Assembly (NCBI RefSeq): GCF_963676685.1
Contig: NC_092346.1
Location: 25,991,133-26,055,132, forward strand
Length of the DNA stretch: 64,000 nt
Direction: 5' to 3'
DNA from: Mytilus edulis
Taxonomy: Eukaryota; Mollusca; Bivalvia; Mytilida; Mytilidae
Shown here in pieces: positions 1 to 11,880 of the stretch (its first letter is position 1; the number at the start of each line of letters is the position of its first letter). The notes under the pieces were generated by a model. The model saw nothing but the letters and a program-made list of their open reading frames with translations. It made no database searches and was not told where the DNA came from. The translations under genes and the position numbers were made by a program.

Positions 1-603
1 GTCCGCCATTACCCGAAATCATACAGGTTCCCGTTAAATTTTGACGTCATAAAGCAAAATATCTGACGCCACAATGGAAAAGAGATTGTTGTGTGCGTCA
101 AAAGTTCAAGCGGCCGAGTCAGCCGGGATTAGCGATAAGGTGTATTATTGTAGAGGGTTGTAATAACTTGTATTTCGTAAAATCAGGACACTGTAGTCCG
201 TTGGTTTATGGTTTTTTTTATATTTGTATTTTGTCTATCGTTTCAGCATAACAGGGCCAACAAAGCCAACGGGCCCTGTTCTTTCCGTTTGAATTGTTTC
301 ACACTTTATAACGTCGGCGCATTTTAAAGCAGACTTCACGATTTGGTTTTGCCAATTGTTGGAGGTAACACTGAACTATAATTGCTTACATGCTCATCAT
401 TTGAAAAATTAGCAATTATACGACTCCTCCATATTGTTATGTCCCGCTTATGGGCATTATGTTTACCGGTCTGTGCGTCAGTTAATTCGTTCGTCCGTAT
501 GTTTGTCCTGCTTCATGTTAAAGTTTTTGATTAAGGTAGATTTTGATTAAGTTAAAGTCCGGGGATCCAATCAACTTGAAACTGAGTACACATGTTCTTT
601 ATG

Positions 604-995
604 ATAAATAAAGGGAACAGTAGTATACCGCTGTTTAAAACTCATAAATCTATGGACAAAAAACAAAATCGGGGTAACAATCTAAAACTGGGGGAAACGT
701 ATTAAATATAAGAGGAGAACTACGACACATTATTTAAATGTAACACACAGAAACGGACTAAGCATTCGACAAACTCCTATGAGAATGACAAATATAACAT
801 CAAAACCAAATACATGAATTTGGGATAGATAAGTACCGTGACACGTCTTATAGTAATGTGAATTCACACTCAAAAATAAGAGAAAACAAGCGACACAACG
901 GAAACACAAAGTTAAAATGTAACACACACAGAAACGAACTATAATGTAATAAGATCTGTCTAATTGAAATGTTAGATTAGAGTTTTGATCCATAT
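604..995 (-). repeat. Solo copy of the Naiad-type 3' terminal repeat
   Basis: This stretch matches, with substitutions, the 374-bp pseudo-LTR of the Naiad element at 25057-25430. Both share the ATAAAGG(G/C)AACAGTAGTATA end, the run about a dahes-like ACAAAAAACAAAATCGGGGT block and the conserved block ending near CAAGTACCGTGACACGTCTT. Read on the minus strand it ends in ACTACTGTT(C/G)CCTTTAT, as the intact element does. No reverse transcriptase remains beside it, so it is a solo 3' end or a very short 5'-truncated insertion. The open frame inside it is not a gene. Confidence 0.6.
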
Positions 996-1018
996 TTCAC
1001 TGTCTCCTTTCAAATTGA

Positions 1019-1137
1019 ATGTCATTGTCTGATGTGTTATGTTGTGTTGTTACAGCGCGGGAATGTTGAAAAACTGGATGTCACTGTCTGATGTTATGTT
1101 GTGTTGTTACAGCGCGAGAATGTTGAAAAATGATTTC
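1019..1137. repeat. Two-unit tandem repeat of about 57-60 bp
   Basis: Two adjacent copies share the core TGTTGTGTTGTTACAGCGCG followed by GAATGTTGAAAAA. The second copy lacks a few bases near TGATG(TG)TTATG. No gene is seen around it. Confidence 0.7.
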
Positions 1138-1524
1138 GTTGGTTGTTGTCTTTTATTTTAACATAGATCAGGTCAATCTTTGGTCTTTGGGTTTTTTATT
1201 ATTTTTTTTTATTTAGCGATTGAATTGTTTCCGATATTGGCTTATCTAGACTTCTATAACCTACTGTACTGTATGGCTGTTGATCATTGTTGAAGGCAGT
1301 ACGGTGAACTATAGTAACGTACATTCACGTTCTTTTGTCTCTTGTGAATAATTAGCAAAATAAGACAATCTTATACTGAGTTTTTAGTGTATGTAAGATG
1401 GCGAGGTACACGTAGAGTACGTGTTTTGGGTGTCCTACTTTTCTCAAAATTAAAGATCTTGGATTTGTTAAAACAAAATCGTGAAATCAGTACTTTAAGA
1501 ACTCTTTTTTTCTTTGTTGTATTT

Positions 1525-1830
1525 AAATAAAGGCAACAGTAGTATACCGCTGTTCAAACTTATAAATCCATGGACAAAAAACAAAATCGGGGTAACAAAC
1601 TAAAACTGAGGGAAACGCATTAATTATAAGAGGAGAACAACGACACAACACTACAATGTAACACACACGGAAACGGACCAAGCATCAGACAAAATCCCAC
1701 GAGAATAACAAATATAACATCAAAACCAAATACATGAATTTGGGATAGACAAGTACCGTGACACGTCTTATCGCAATGTGAATTTACATTCAAAAATAAG
1801 AGAAAACAAAATGAGAATAAGAAATCGAGC
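1525..1830 (-). repeat. Second solo Naiad-type 3' terminal repeat
   Basis: It has the same order of blocks as 604-995 and the pseudo-LTR at 25057: AATAAAGGCAACAGTAGTAT, the ACAAAAAACAAAATCGGGGT block, then AATACATGAATTTGGGATAG. It diverges from both by scattered substitutions. It lies just downstream of the 3' UTR of the terminal exon at 1953-2314, on the same strand. Confidence 0.6.
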
Positions 1831-1952
1831 TTGTATTTCGTTCTGGGTCCCTTCACACACATAATTTTATTTTGACGTGTCTTTCAGAAAATGGAATATA
1901 AAAACAGCGAAATAAAAAAAAGAAAATTAAATATAATACAAAAAATAATTCA

Positions 1953-2314
1953 TTAAACTACAGCTTTGTCCTTTTCCTGTCGTTTGTGGCAAGAAAACAT
2001 TAGAAAAAAAGCATGAACGCTTGTTGTAACTGTTCTTTTCTTTCCGGCATTGATTGCCCCCATTTCGTCCAAGTTTTCCTTCTTAACATCTTTAGTGTTC
2101 GCAACTTTCTCCTTTTCATCTGTATTTTTCCTTACTCCTTTCTTTGTTTTGTTTTTCTTCGAATAATCCTTAGTTTGTTTTTTTTTTTCTTGACTTATCT
2201 CATTTTCTGTTTCTTTCTTTGTTTTGTTTTCATTTATATCATTCCATTTTTCCACCATAGTTAGGACCTGTTTCTTCTTTCCATCTTTTATAACACCTTC
2301 GTTCTTCTTCATTT
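1953..2314 (-). CDS. Paralogous last exon of a Lys/Glu-rich protein gene (unrecognised)
   Basis: This is a single coding exon, read on the minus strand from an acceptor (TTGCTTTTTACAG before 2314) to a TAA at 1953. The product is about 120 residues rich in Lys, Glu, Asn and Thr, hydrophilic and probably coiled or disordered. It ends in a short hydrophobic stretch and a Cys/Arg/Lys tail, FSCHKRQEKDKAVV. That tail matches the end of the exon at 8877-9175 (FSCKKRQGKAVV), and the 3' flanks are also related (GTATTTCGTTC, then an ACATAATT block). The split codon at the acceptor has the same phase in both. I found no private upstream exon. It may be an alternative last exon of the gene at 8877-10281, a separate gene with unseen exons, or a dead duplicate. 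The family is unknown to me. Confidence 0.5.
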
Positions 2315-2333
2315 CTGTAAAAAGCAAGTTTAA

Positions 2334-2452
2334 AAATCAAAAACGATCATGAAAGTTTAAAATCAAATATGTTCATGAAAGTTTAAAATCAAAGAAGTTC
2401 ACGAAAATTTTAAATCAGATAAGTTCATGAAAGTTTAAAATCATAATGTAAA
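2334..2452. repeat. Short tandem repeat, about 30 bp, four units
   Basis: Four imperfect units are built on TTCATGAAAGTTTAAAATCA. They lie immediately upstream (gene sense) of the acceptor of the 1953-2314 exon, inside the presumed intron. Confidence 0.75.
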
Positions 2453-2515
2453 AATAAGAAGTGTTATTATGTTGCAACGACACACTTATCTACATACCAA
2501 CGTATTAAGTACAAG

Positions 2516-3580
2516 TCAAGGTCATGTTTCGGATCACATACTTTTCACAGCTCTTTGATTAATGAAATTTACTTAAAAAGTACTTTTATGCCTCTCTTAT
2601 CGTTTAGCCTGCTGCTAGCTACTTTTCTTATTCTGTTGAGACTGAAATTGATTGACTGGCTGGTGTGTAACGCCACTTTAAACTCTATTGTGCTATTTCT
2701 TGGTGGTAAGTGTAGAAGGGAGCGGAGAAGAATCGACCTTAAGTAGGAAAACGAACAATATTATTGCTAAATACCTATGCACTATCACTGATCTACAATC
2801 TGTAACTACCTGTATTTTGACATTGCATAAGGTAATGTCTTTCTCTGACTGGTAATGACGTCTTTACCCTAAATCCATAGGATTTTAGATGTGTACTGAT
2901 TGATAATTTAGTCTCTCAGTTGGTAGTGGTTATGAAATGGCTGTCAATAACTGCGAGTACTCTCAGACGGATGTGATCTACTCTTGAGATGGGTCGTTGT
3001 CTCTTTGATACATTCCTCATTTCCATTCTCAGTCTTATTAGTGTCGTAAACTGTCTTTTTTGTTGTTGGGATATACAAGTACCTGCCCACGTTCACTCGA
3101 TGTTTTTGTTATATCTATTTCTATATACTGGTATATCCATCTGATGAGTTAAGCCTTTTTTAACTGAATTTTATAGTTAGTTCTTATGTTGTACTGTTAC
3201 ACCACTATCCCAGGTTAATGAGCGGGCTGGGATCCCGCTAACATGATTAACCCTGCCACACAAGTATGTGCTTATCCCAAGGCAGGAACCATACACTCAG
3301 TGGTTGTCGTTTGTTTCTGTGTTATATATATTAGTTTTCTTGTTTAAATTGTTTACAGCGACTTTTATAGCTGTTTATGCGTTATGGGCTTTTCTCGTGT
3401 TTGAAGGCCGTATGGTGACCTATAGTTGTTAGGTTCAGTTTCAGGTAAAGGTCTCTGGTAAAGAGTTGTTCTTTCTCTATCCATAATACACTATTTCTAG
3501 GTGCAGTCCATATAACTGGACAAATTTTTTTTGTTAAGTCTATTTCGTCCTGAAAATATTCCAAATACTTGCCATTGAAC
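2516..3580. repeat. Long interspersed repeat of about 1.06 kb, copy 1
   Basis: The block starts at CAAGTCAAGGTCATGTTTCG and runs through GGTCGTTGTCTCTTTG and CCAGGTTAATGAGCGGGCTG to a segment reading GAAGGCCGTATGGTGACCTA. The same order of blocks recurs at 6433-7050 and continues at 8275-8600, where the copy is split by an insertion. The second half is a dispersed repeat also seen near 9890-10040, 10425-10560, 39800-40100, 57500-57910 and 62290-62440. Small open frames here are not supported as genes. Confidence 0.7.
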
Positions 3581-3584
3581 ATAA

Positions 3585-6432
3585 TATAACAAGTGTTGCA
3601 CTTCCACGAATGATAATTATTTAATTACAATTTTTATACGACCGCAATAAATATATTTTTATCACGTCGTCGTCGTCGGCGGCGGCGGCAGCAGTGTCGT
3701 CGTCAGCGCCGTTTGAAGACAGCTGGTTTCCGGGTAATAACTTCAGTATAATTATATAGAAATTAATAAAATTTTAACCCAATATTCATAACCACTGAAG
3801 GAAGGTTTGGATTCATTTTTTGGGATTATGGTTTCAAAGGTTTAGGAATTAGGGGCCAAAAAAGGAGTCGAATAAGCATTTTTGTATTTTCCAGTCAATA
3901 ACTTGTGTATGAATCTCTCAGAAATCAAACCACAAGTTTCCATACTACAAAGGGATGGTTAGGGGGTTAGGGCTTAAATCATTAAGCAATTAGGGGCAAA
4001 ACAAGTGGAAAAACACGGCTTTTCTGGTTAAAAAGAAAAAATTAAGAAAAAAAGGGGGGGACAGAAAAGTACAATTTTCAAGCAGTGTCAAGGAGGTAAT
4101 CCAATTCCATTTAAAGGATAAATGTTAAATGTATGTTCGATTGCATCCCTTACACTGCTTGAAAATTATGTATTAAGAAATGATGATTGTCATGAGATGA
4201 TTAGCTGTAAATTTACTTTCAGAAGTTACTATTATCTAATATTAATTTTAACCATGACTGTATGCCATTTTATATTTTAATATTATATGATGTATTAAAA
4301 TGAGTCGTTATTGTTACAAACTCCATTAGAAATTTGAATTGAGATTATTTTTGGAATAAGGGAAAGGGGGAGGTGAACAAAAATTGTGGGGGGCTACAAT
4401 TTTTCTCATTTCAGATTTCAGAAATTAAAAAGAAAATTTCTTCAAAATTTTTTTTTGAGGAGATTAATATTCAACAGCATAGTGTATTGCTCAAAAGCAA
4501 AAACAAATTTTTGAGTTCATTAGACCACATTCGTTCTGTGTAAGAAACCTATGCTGTGACAACTTTTTAATCACAATCCAAATTCAGAGCTGTATCAAGC
4601 TTGAATGAAGTGTCCATACTTGCCTCAACTGTTCAGTGTTAGACCGCTGCGGTAGTATAAAACTGCGACCTGCGGAGCATCTGGTATTATGAGGTGTTGT
4701 GTCCAAAATGAATTTTAAGTGTGCATACTGATTAAACTTTTTCAATGTTACTTTTTATATGTACATTTGTCTCAACTTTAAAAATCCAAGAGCTTCAGAT
4801 AACTGAAGTAAGCATTTTAGTATGGCTTGTCAACCTGCACAGATTTACTGCTTTTTCTTTTAAAACAGTTTAAGAACAGCATGATATTGTGCAATGTCGA
4901 AATACAAACATCAACAGGATTTATATAGGTACACGAGGATATAAAACTACATCTCTTTGCGAAAGCCATTGGATGTGCGCTGATTGGTATTTCAGTCTGT
5001 TTTGATTTCTTAATAAGTTGTAACAGGCTTTTTTTTTTAATTTAGTTCATTTATACCTTTCGAAGTTAAGTGTGACGGTCATTTTCCCAGAACTAGTCCA
5101 CATTTGTGTAAAGGGGACATCTGCAGTCGGTCACCGGGTGCGTAATTTTATCGCTATGTATATAAAGACCAATTGTTGGCCAAGAGCTGTTTTCTGCTCT
5201 TTGATCGGGTTGTTGTCTCTTTGACACATTTACCATTTCCATTCTTAATTTTTATTGAACTAGCTGCGACTCATATTAGTATTTTGTCTATTTTTGTAAC
5301 ACAAAAGAGAGGCGAAAAGACCAACAGACAAACAATAGTACACAAAACGGATGATAATTCAGGATTGAAAAAAATCTGATGAACAATACGATAGTTTATG
5401 CGATCTCACTTTATATATTATAATTTAGCCTCACTGTTTTAATTATTTATTTTAAGATTAATATCTTTCCAGTATCATCTATTAAACAATAAAAAATGCA
5501 AAATGCGTTTATTTTTTTTCATAGATTAGTCTGTTGGTATTTTTTTTTTTTTAAATTGTTTTACATGTTTTTTCATGTCATGGTCTTTTATTACTGATTA
5601 TACGGTATTTTTTTGTCATTGTTGAAGGCCGGACGGTGACGATAATTCCTTTCATCCACACCATTTAATCTCTGCATGGTAGTGCATGGTAGTTGTCTCA
5701 TCAGCAATTATACCACAGCTCCTTTTTTATGCCCTAGTCGCTAGGCGATGAGATTAATAAGTTTTAACCCCGGTCCGTTGAAGTGTCCGTCTGGACGTCC
5801 GTCCACCGGTATTAGTTGAATTCTCTGTGCTTCAAAGCGATCTGATGAGTATGCCAGTTAATTGAATTGTTTTGGGAATTCGCAAATAATGTTGACCATC
5901 CCAATACCAAACACATATTCTATGCGTGTCTGTCCTACGTCAGGAGGAGCCTACATGATAAAGTTGTAGTCGTTGGTTCAGCAGGGGCGGATCCAGCCAT
6001 TTTAAAAAGGGGGGTTCCCAACCCAGGATAAAAGGGGGTTCAGCTATATGTCCCCATTAAAATGCATTGATCGGCCCCCAAAAAAAGGGGGTGTTCTAAC
6101 ACCCGGACAACGACCCCCCCCCCCCCCCCCCACCTTGGATCCGCCAATGGGTTGTTGTCTGTAATATTAATATTGTCTTTTTTTCTTTGGCATACTATAG
6201 GCCTATGGTAAACTGCGAAAGAATATGTCATGTCGGAACCTATTGATCCTACAACTAGTATACGGTTTGGGTTTTGATCATCGTTAAAGGTCGTACAGTA
6301 CCCTTTAATTACATAATTTCGCATATTTTGTTGTTTGTGACTAGCTATATGGCTTAGTTCTTTATACCAAATCTTCTTATTACTACATTTTTTAAATATT
6401 TTTTTGTATGTGTATTATGGTGAAGTACAAGT
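3585..6432. other. Gene-free stretch between two repeat copies
   Basis: No exon was recognised here. It holds a GTC/GGC trinucleotide tract at 3664-3706, a fragment of the TTGTTGTCTCTTTGACACAT repeat at 5190-5260, a partial GAAGGCC(G)GACGGTGAC repeat at 5620-5720, and a poly-C tract at 6114-6130 within a second small repeat at 5980-6150. Confidence 0.6.
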
Positions 6433-7050
6433 CAAGGTCATGATTCGGATCACATACTTTTCACAAAATTACAGCTCTTTAATTTATGAAAATTACATAA
6501 AAGTACTTTTATGCCTCTCTTTTCGTTTAGCCTGCTGCTAGGTACTTTTCTTATTCAGTTGTGACTGAAATTGATTGACTGGCTGGTGTGTAAAGCCCCT
6601 TTAAGCTCTATTGTGCTGTTTCTTGGTGGTTAGTGTAGGAGGAAGCGGAGATGAATCGACCTTCAGTAAGAAAACGTACAATATTATTACTAAATACCTA
6701 TCACTGATCTACAATCTGTCACTATCTGTATTTTGACATTGCATAAGGTCATGTCTTTATCTGACTGGTTATGACGTCTTTATCCCAAATCCATTGGATG
6801 TTGGATGTGTACTGATTGATAATTAGTTGTTAGTGGTTTTGAATTGGCTGTCAGTAACTATACGAGTACTCTCAGATGGATGTAATCTACTCTTAAGTCG
6901 GGTCGTTGTCTCTTTGTTACATTCCCCATTTCCATTTACAGTTTTATTAGTGTCGTAAACTGTCTTTTTTGGTGCTTGGATGTACAAGTACCTGGCCACA
7001 TTCACTCAGTGTTTTTGTTATATCTATTTCTATTTACTGTCCATCTTATG
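6433..7050. repeat. Long interspersed repeat, copy 2, first part
   Basis: This aligns by eye with 2516-3130. It shares TTTTATGCCTCTCTT, GATTGACTGGCTGGTGTGTA, TAACCACC/GGTGG landmarks and the TCTGACTGGT(A/T)ATGACGTC block. The copy stops near 7050 and resumes at about 8275. The intervening 1.2 kb carries a different repeat and a reverse-transcriptase relic, so copy 2 was split by later insertion. Confidence 0.65.
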
Positions 7051-7059
7051 AGAAAATTA

Positions 7060-7310
7060 AATTGAGAAAGGAAATGGGGCATGTGTCAAAGCGATAACAA
7101 CCCTACCATAGAGCAGACAACAGTCGAAGGCCAACAATGGGTCTTTAATGTAGCGAGAATTCCCGCAACCGTAGGTGTCCTTCAGCTGGCCCCTAAAATT
7201 ATGTATACTAGTACAGTGATAATGGACGTCATACTAAACTCCGAATTATACACAAAAAACTAAAATTAAAAATCATACAAGACTAACAAAGGCCAGAGGC
7301 GGGGTTAAAC
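7060..7310. repeat. Dispersed repeat, possibly SINE-like
   Basis: The segment begins GGGGCATGTGTCAAAGCGAT and continues through GAGCAGACAACAGTCGAAGG to AAAGGCCAGAGGC. Its first part is the reverse complement of fragments at 2990-3040, 5190-5250, 6895-6945 and 16755-16825. No coding function is supported. Confidence 0.55.
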
Positions 7311-7667
7311 ATGTTTATGAGATCTCAACCCTCCCCCTATACCTCTAGCCAATGTAGAAAAGTAAATGCATAACAATACGCACATCAAAATTCAGTTCAA
7401 GAGAAGTCCGAGTCCGATGTCAAAAGATGTAACAAAAGAAAATAAATATTATGACAATAATACATAAATAACAACAGACTACTAGCAGTTAACTGACATG
7501 CCAGCTCCAGACCTCAATTAAACTGATTGAAAGATTATGTCTTCATCATATGAATATCAGGCACAATCCCTCCCGTTAGGGGTTTAGTATCATACTATCA
7601 TAAAATATATGAGAAGAACATAACCCATGTCATGCCAATAACTGGGTTTTTTTTCAAATAAATGTGT

Positions 7668-8250
7668 TTAGTTCCGATGCAAAGACCCTATAAGTGAATC
7701 AATATTAAAGCCAAAATATGCAATCTTTAATGACCTGACAACAGTATCGTAACTATATCCTTTCTTAATAAGTCTGTTTAAAGGTTTTGTAAGCTTTTGT
7801 GGTAAATACTGGCATTTTTGTGCTTTGTAAAGAATATTACCATAAGAGATTGGATGTGAAATACCTGAACGTATAAGATGTCTGCATGTTGAGTTATATT
7901 TACAAATTATTTTCTTATACCGGTGATAAAATTTAGTAAATGTTTTGACCAGTTTGTGATATCGAAAAACCTGGTGTAATAATTTTTCAGTAATACATAA
8001 ATTTCTCTCGCTAAAATCTAATACGTTGTTACATACACGAGCGAATCGTACAAGTTGAGATATATAAACACCATAAGATGGTGACAAGGGAACGTCACCA
8101 TCTAAAAATGGATAATTAACGATAGGAAATGAAAAATCATCTCTTTTATCATAATTGTTTTGTATTAAGCTTCCCGTTAATGATATAGATACCAAGATCG
8201 AGGAAAGGGCAGTGGTTATTGTTAGTATTAGCTTTATTTAAAGTAAGTTC
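7668..8250 (-). pseudogene. Penelope-like reverse transcriptase C-terminal relic
   Basis: The minus-strand frame contains YDKRDDFSFPIVNYPFLDG and PSYGVYISQLVRFARVC. These align with YDKRDDFNFPIINFPFLSS and PSYGVYISQLIRYSRAC near the end of the intact Naiad ORF at 26720-29734. The rest of the polymerase, including the catalytic Asp motifs and the GIY-YIG domain, is missing. Beyond the shared block the sequence runs about 110 residues longer than in the intact element and differs from it, so this is a truncated copy of a different PLE family. It sits inside the insertion that splits the repeat at 6433-8600. Confidence 0.8.
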
Positions 8251-8274
8251 AACAAGATAAATTTCTTTAGTATA

Positions 8275-8600
8275 CATAAAGCCTTTTTAAACTGAATGTT
8301 ATAGTTAGTTCTTATGCTGTACTATTACACCACTATTCCAGGTTAGGGAGCGGGTTGTGATTCCGCTAACATGATTAACCCTGCCATATTTTGTATGTAT
8401 GTGCTTGTCCCAAGGCAGGAACCAGTAACTCAGTGGTTGTCGTTTGTTGCTGTGTTACATTATTTTTCTATTTTAAATTGTTTACGTCGACTTTTATACC
8501 TATTTATGCGTTATGGGCTTTTCTCGTTGTTGAAGGCCGTATGGTGATCAAAAGTTGTAAATTTCAGTTTCAGCGGTCTCTGGTAAAGAGTTAGTCTCAT
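8275..8600. repeat. Long interspersed repeat, copy 2, second part
   Basis: This matches 3148-3495 with substitutions: AAGCCTTTTTAAACTGAATG, CCAGGTTAGGGAGCGGGTTG, CCCAAGGCAGGAACC and GAAGGCCGTATGGTGA. It continues the copy interrupted at 7050. Confidence 0.65.
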
Positions 8601-8876
8601 TGGCAATCATACCACATCTTCTTAATAATCCTAGCCAGTTAAGATTTGAGTTGAGAGCACTTGCCACGTTTGAGAATACTTGTATTTCGTTCCAGATGAT
8701 TTACATCTTAGGAAAGTCCATTGTGTGTCTTCCCTTTAGACATAATTCCATTTTAACGTCTCATTGATTAAAAATATATAATATGAAAAACAGGGATAAA
8801 AATAAAGAAAATTTAATATAATACAAAAAACAGTGATAAAATAAAGAAAATTTGATATTATATAAAATATGATTGA

Positions 8877-10281
8877 TCAAACTACAGCTTTTCCCTGTCG
8901 TTTCTTACAAGAAAACATTCTAAAAAATGAAAGAATGCTTGATGTTACTGTGTTCTTTTGAGATTTTCTTTCATGCTTTTCTACTTGCTTTCTTCTCTTT
9001 TCGTCTTTCTTCCGTTGTACTTTATCAGCCTTATTATACCTTTCCATAATCATTTCTATTCTTTTAGTGTACTTTTTGACAATCATTTCCTCTTCTCTAT
9101 CAAACTTCTTTTGTCTTTTCTCCTCTTTCTTCGTTTCTCTTTTTTTCCTCCTTTCGTCCTTTTTCATTTCCTTTCCTAAAGCTCCATTAAGTTTACAGTT
9201 CAGGCCTGTATCCTATAATAATTAATTATTTGTCATGTACAATAGTTATCAAAGGTACCAGGATTGTGATTTAATACACCAGACGCGCGTTTCGTCTACA
9301 TAATACTCATCAGTGACACTCTCAGATCAAAATAGTTATTAATCTAAACAAGTGCAAAGTTTAAAGAACATTGAGTACCCAAAATTCCAAAAAGTTGTGT
9401 CAAATGCGGTTAATGTAATCTATGCCTGGGATAATAAAATCCTTTTTTTTCTCTAAAAAATCAAAAGTTTTGTAAACAGGCAATTTATTAAAACAGGAAC
9501 ATATATATTATGTTAGATATATACTGTTCCCAGATTAAGATGACCATGCATATAATTGATATTCTAATTACCTTAAAAATATCTCCAACATTCTTCAGCG
9601 TTTTACCTGTTGGTCATAGAAAGTGGAAAAAATTAAATACCCCTATTAGTATCTCACTAAATAAACAAGTACCATATACTCTGTGATCATAATTGTTAAA
9701 GCATATAATAGAATCTAGTAATGTCATTTTCGTTTGGTTTTTTTTTATATTAGCTGAAATATCAGTTAGCCCTCGCGGTCTCGTTTTATTATTATTATCA
9801 TTTAAAAAATGACGAGATGGAATGAGGTATACAGATCCAACAAACGATGATAATTCTTAAGCTCTTAAACAATATCAACGGGTATTTGTCATTTCGGGCC
9901 CTTTTGTAGCTGACTATGCGGTATGATATTCGCTCATTGTTGAAGGCCGTACGATGACCTACAGTCCTAATTAAACTTCTACGTCATTTGTCTCTGATGG
10001 AGAGATTTCTCATTGGTAATCGCACCACATCTCCTTATCTTTATAATTTCTTTTTAGAAAGTATTATTGTATTTTTTTACGGAACAAAAACAGAAATGAA
10101 GTCCAGAAAAACTCGTAAAATATACAAGCTGCAAATTAACTAAGGAAGTTACCTGCTCTAATAGATGCTTCCACTTCCGCCTCCAGCTCCTTCAACTCGT
10201 CAGATACACCAAAAGTTTTGTTACGGTATTGCATCGTCATTTTATTTTCTTTGTCACTTTTCTCCTCTTTTTTGAATTTGT
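8877..10281 (-). CDS. Lys/Glu-rich coiled-coil protein, last two exons (unrecognised)
   Basis: Two exons join in phase on the minus strand. The first is 10153-10281 (acceptor CATTTAG, donor GTAACT). The second is 8877-9175 (acceptor GCTTTAG, stop TGA at 8877). The first encodes about 43 residues including MQYRNKTFGVSDELKELEAE. The split Gly codon leads into about 99 residues made mostly of K, R and E, strongly predicted coiled coil, ending FSCKKRQGKAVV. The 5' end is incomplete, because the first exon opens inside a codon and no upstream exon was identified. I do not recognise the family. Lys/Glu-rich tails occur on several cytosolic protein classes, including some GIMAP-type GTPases, but no GTP-binding motif is visible. 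A hammerhead relic lies in the intron at 9276-9319. Confidence 0.55.
9276..9319 (-). ncRNA. Type I hammerhead ribozyme relic, core kept
   Basis: Read on the minus strand, the core CTGATGA and GAAA are intact, stem III is AC-GCGC-GT and the cleavage triplet is GTC. Stem I pairs mostly by G-U wobbles. Stem II (GTAT...AGAC) has one A-G mismatch, so activity is doubtful. It lies in the intron of the Lys/Glu-rich gene, in sense orientation. Flanking sequence (GGTACCAGGATT before, TCAGATCAAAATAG after) is that of the retrozyme family. Confidence 0.75.
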
Positions 10282-11689
10282 CTAAATGGAGAAACACCTA
10301 TATGTCACAATGTTCATTAAAATTTGTGGATTTAGTATTGTTTAAAGTCTAAGTTGAAGGTGATGTCGGGTACATGTCAATGAGACAGGAACCTAACAAA
10401 TCAAATAACCAAACGTTTCATGGCCTTTTATAGCTAACTAAAAGGTATAGACTTTGCTCATTATAGTGAAGGCCGTACGGTGACCTATAGTTCTTAATTT
10501 ATGTGTGATTTGGTCTCTTGTGGAGAGTTGTCTCATAGGCAATCATACCCCATCTTCTTTTTATATGTATCTGTTATTTTTTTACAACTTGTTTTGATGC
10601 AAAACCTTCAGCCTTCAAGTTTGACCTTGACATAATGAAAAAAACGTGTGTCTACCTATAAAATATATTTATCGACCTTTGCATATCTTTACTTTTGTGT
10701 CAGTGGTTGCTGTTTCATTAATACTATACACGTCGCATCTACGTTGTATTACTTTTGAAGTTACACAAACATACCCAACATTTTTATCTTGTAAAACCAC
10801 AGGAACCACGACAATTGTAGTCAGAACTCGAAAACTGATATTATTCTATATAATCTAACATTATTTTTCCATTATTTGAAAAAAACCACTTAATCTACAA
10901 GAATATAAACTTAAGATCTAAGATGCTTATTTCTAACCGTTTAAGAACCAGAAAAAACAAACAAAGAGTAGTTTGAATCCACCCTGCGTGCAGCTTATCT
11001 GAGACTATTGCGTTCTGGTAACATCAGATTCTAAGGTCAAAAGTACTTCGGCCAAAATACAAAAAAAAATATAATCAGCTTAGGAAATTTTTATACAAAA
11101 TCTATGGAAGTGTAGTTGATTATCAGTTAATTTAAAATATATATATATAAATTCAATAAAGAAATCAGTTCAAGACAGTGAATTATAGCTCACATTAACT
11201 TGTAGATGCCGAAAATATATTTTGGTCTAAATAGGTTTTAAAATGAAAAAAAAAACATAAAGCATAGTACTTGGATAAAAAGTACAATAAAATAACTCAC
11301 CACACTTCTCTTTCTATTAATACTATCTTTGGAAATGCTGCACAGGATAAATTCTTAAGACGTCTAAAAACTTGTCCTTTTGCAATGAATCGCCGATACT
11401 TCAACTATAACGTTGTCAGTGGAGATGTTTGTTTATGACGTCGATGAATGGTGATGTACATGTAGTGGCGATCAACTTTCAGTATGTTATCAATATCGTG
11501 CATTGTACATTTATCATATCCTGCCTTCTATAGTGGTGGAGTTTTTATAAGTGCTCCTCTGTTCGTCATTCTGTCCATTTTTTTTTTATCCGCAACTGCT
11601 CTTGGAGAACTGCTGGCCTAAAATTTGCGAATCTTTGACTTATTATAATCTTACTGATTAATAGTGCGCCTTCCTTAATACTTTTGTAA

Positions 11690-11880
11690 CAGAACGCACC
11701 AGGTTGCTCTAGATGGGGAGATATCTAGTCAAATATCTGCGGTCAATGGGATGCCTCAAGGCTCAATCTTGGGTTCTCTGCTTTTCCTGATTTTCATAAA
11801 TGACCTTCCTGCAACAGTTACATAAAAAAAACACGCTTGTTGGCAGATGACTGTTTTGTTATTTCTATACAGATCAATTA
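11690..11880 (+). pseudogene. LINE reverse transcriptase relic (motifs B and C)
   Basis: The plus-strand reading gives VNGMPQGSILGSLLFLIFIN followed by DLP and, after a stop and a frameshift, LADDCF-like residues. This is the classic (G)VPQGSILGPLLFLIFINDL signature of non-LTR retrotransposon polymerases. Only about 60 codons remain. Confidence 0.75.

Noticed and set aside
730-993. Open frames at 730-993, 1620-1862, 25024-25299 and 29739-30050 as related genes
   Set aside because: All lie in copies of the Naiad terminal repeat. The similarity is DNA repeat identity, with no splice sites or domain.
3138-3160. CTGATGAG motif, also near 5841 and 57497, as a further hammerhead core
   Set aside because: No GAAA, stem II or cleavage triplet follows at a workable distance. 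These belong to the common dispersed repeats.
11312-11410. Upstream exon of the Lys/Glu-rich gene
   Set aside because: A good donor (GTGAGT) is present, but the open frames end in a phase that does not fit the next exon, and no acceptor or start is convincing.
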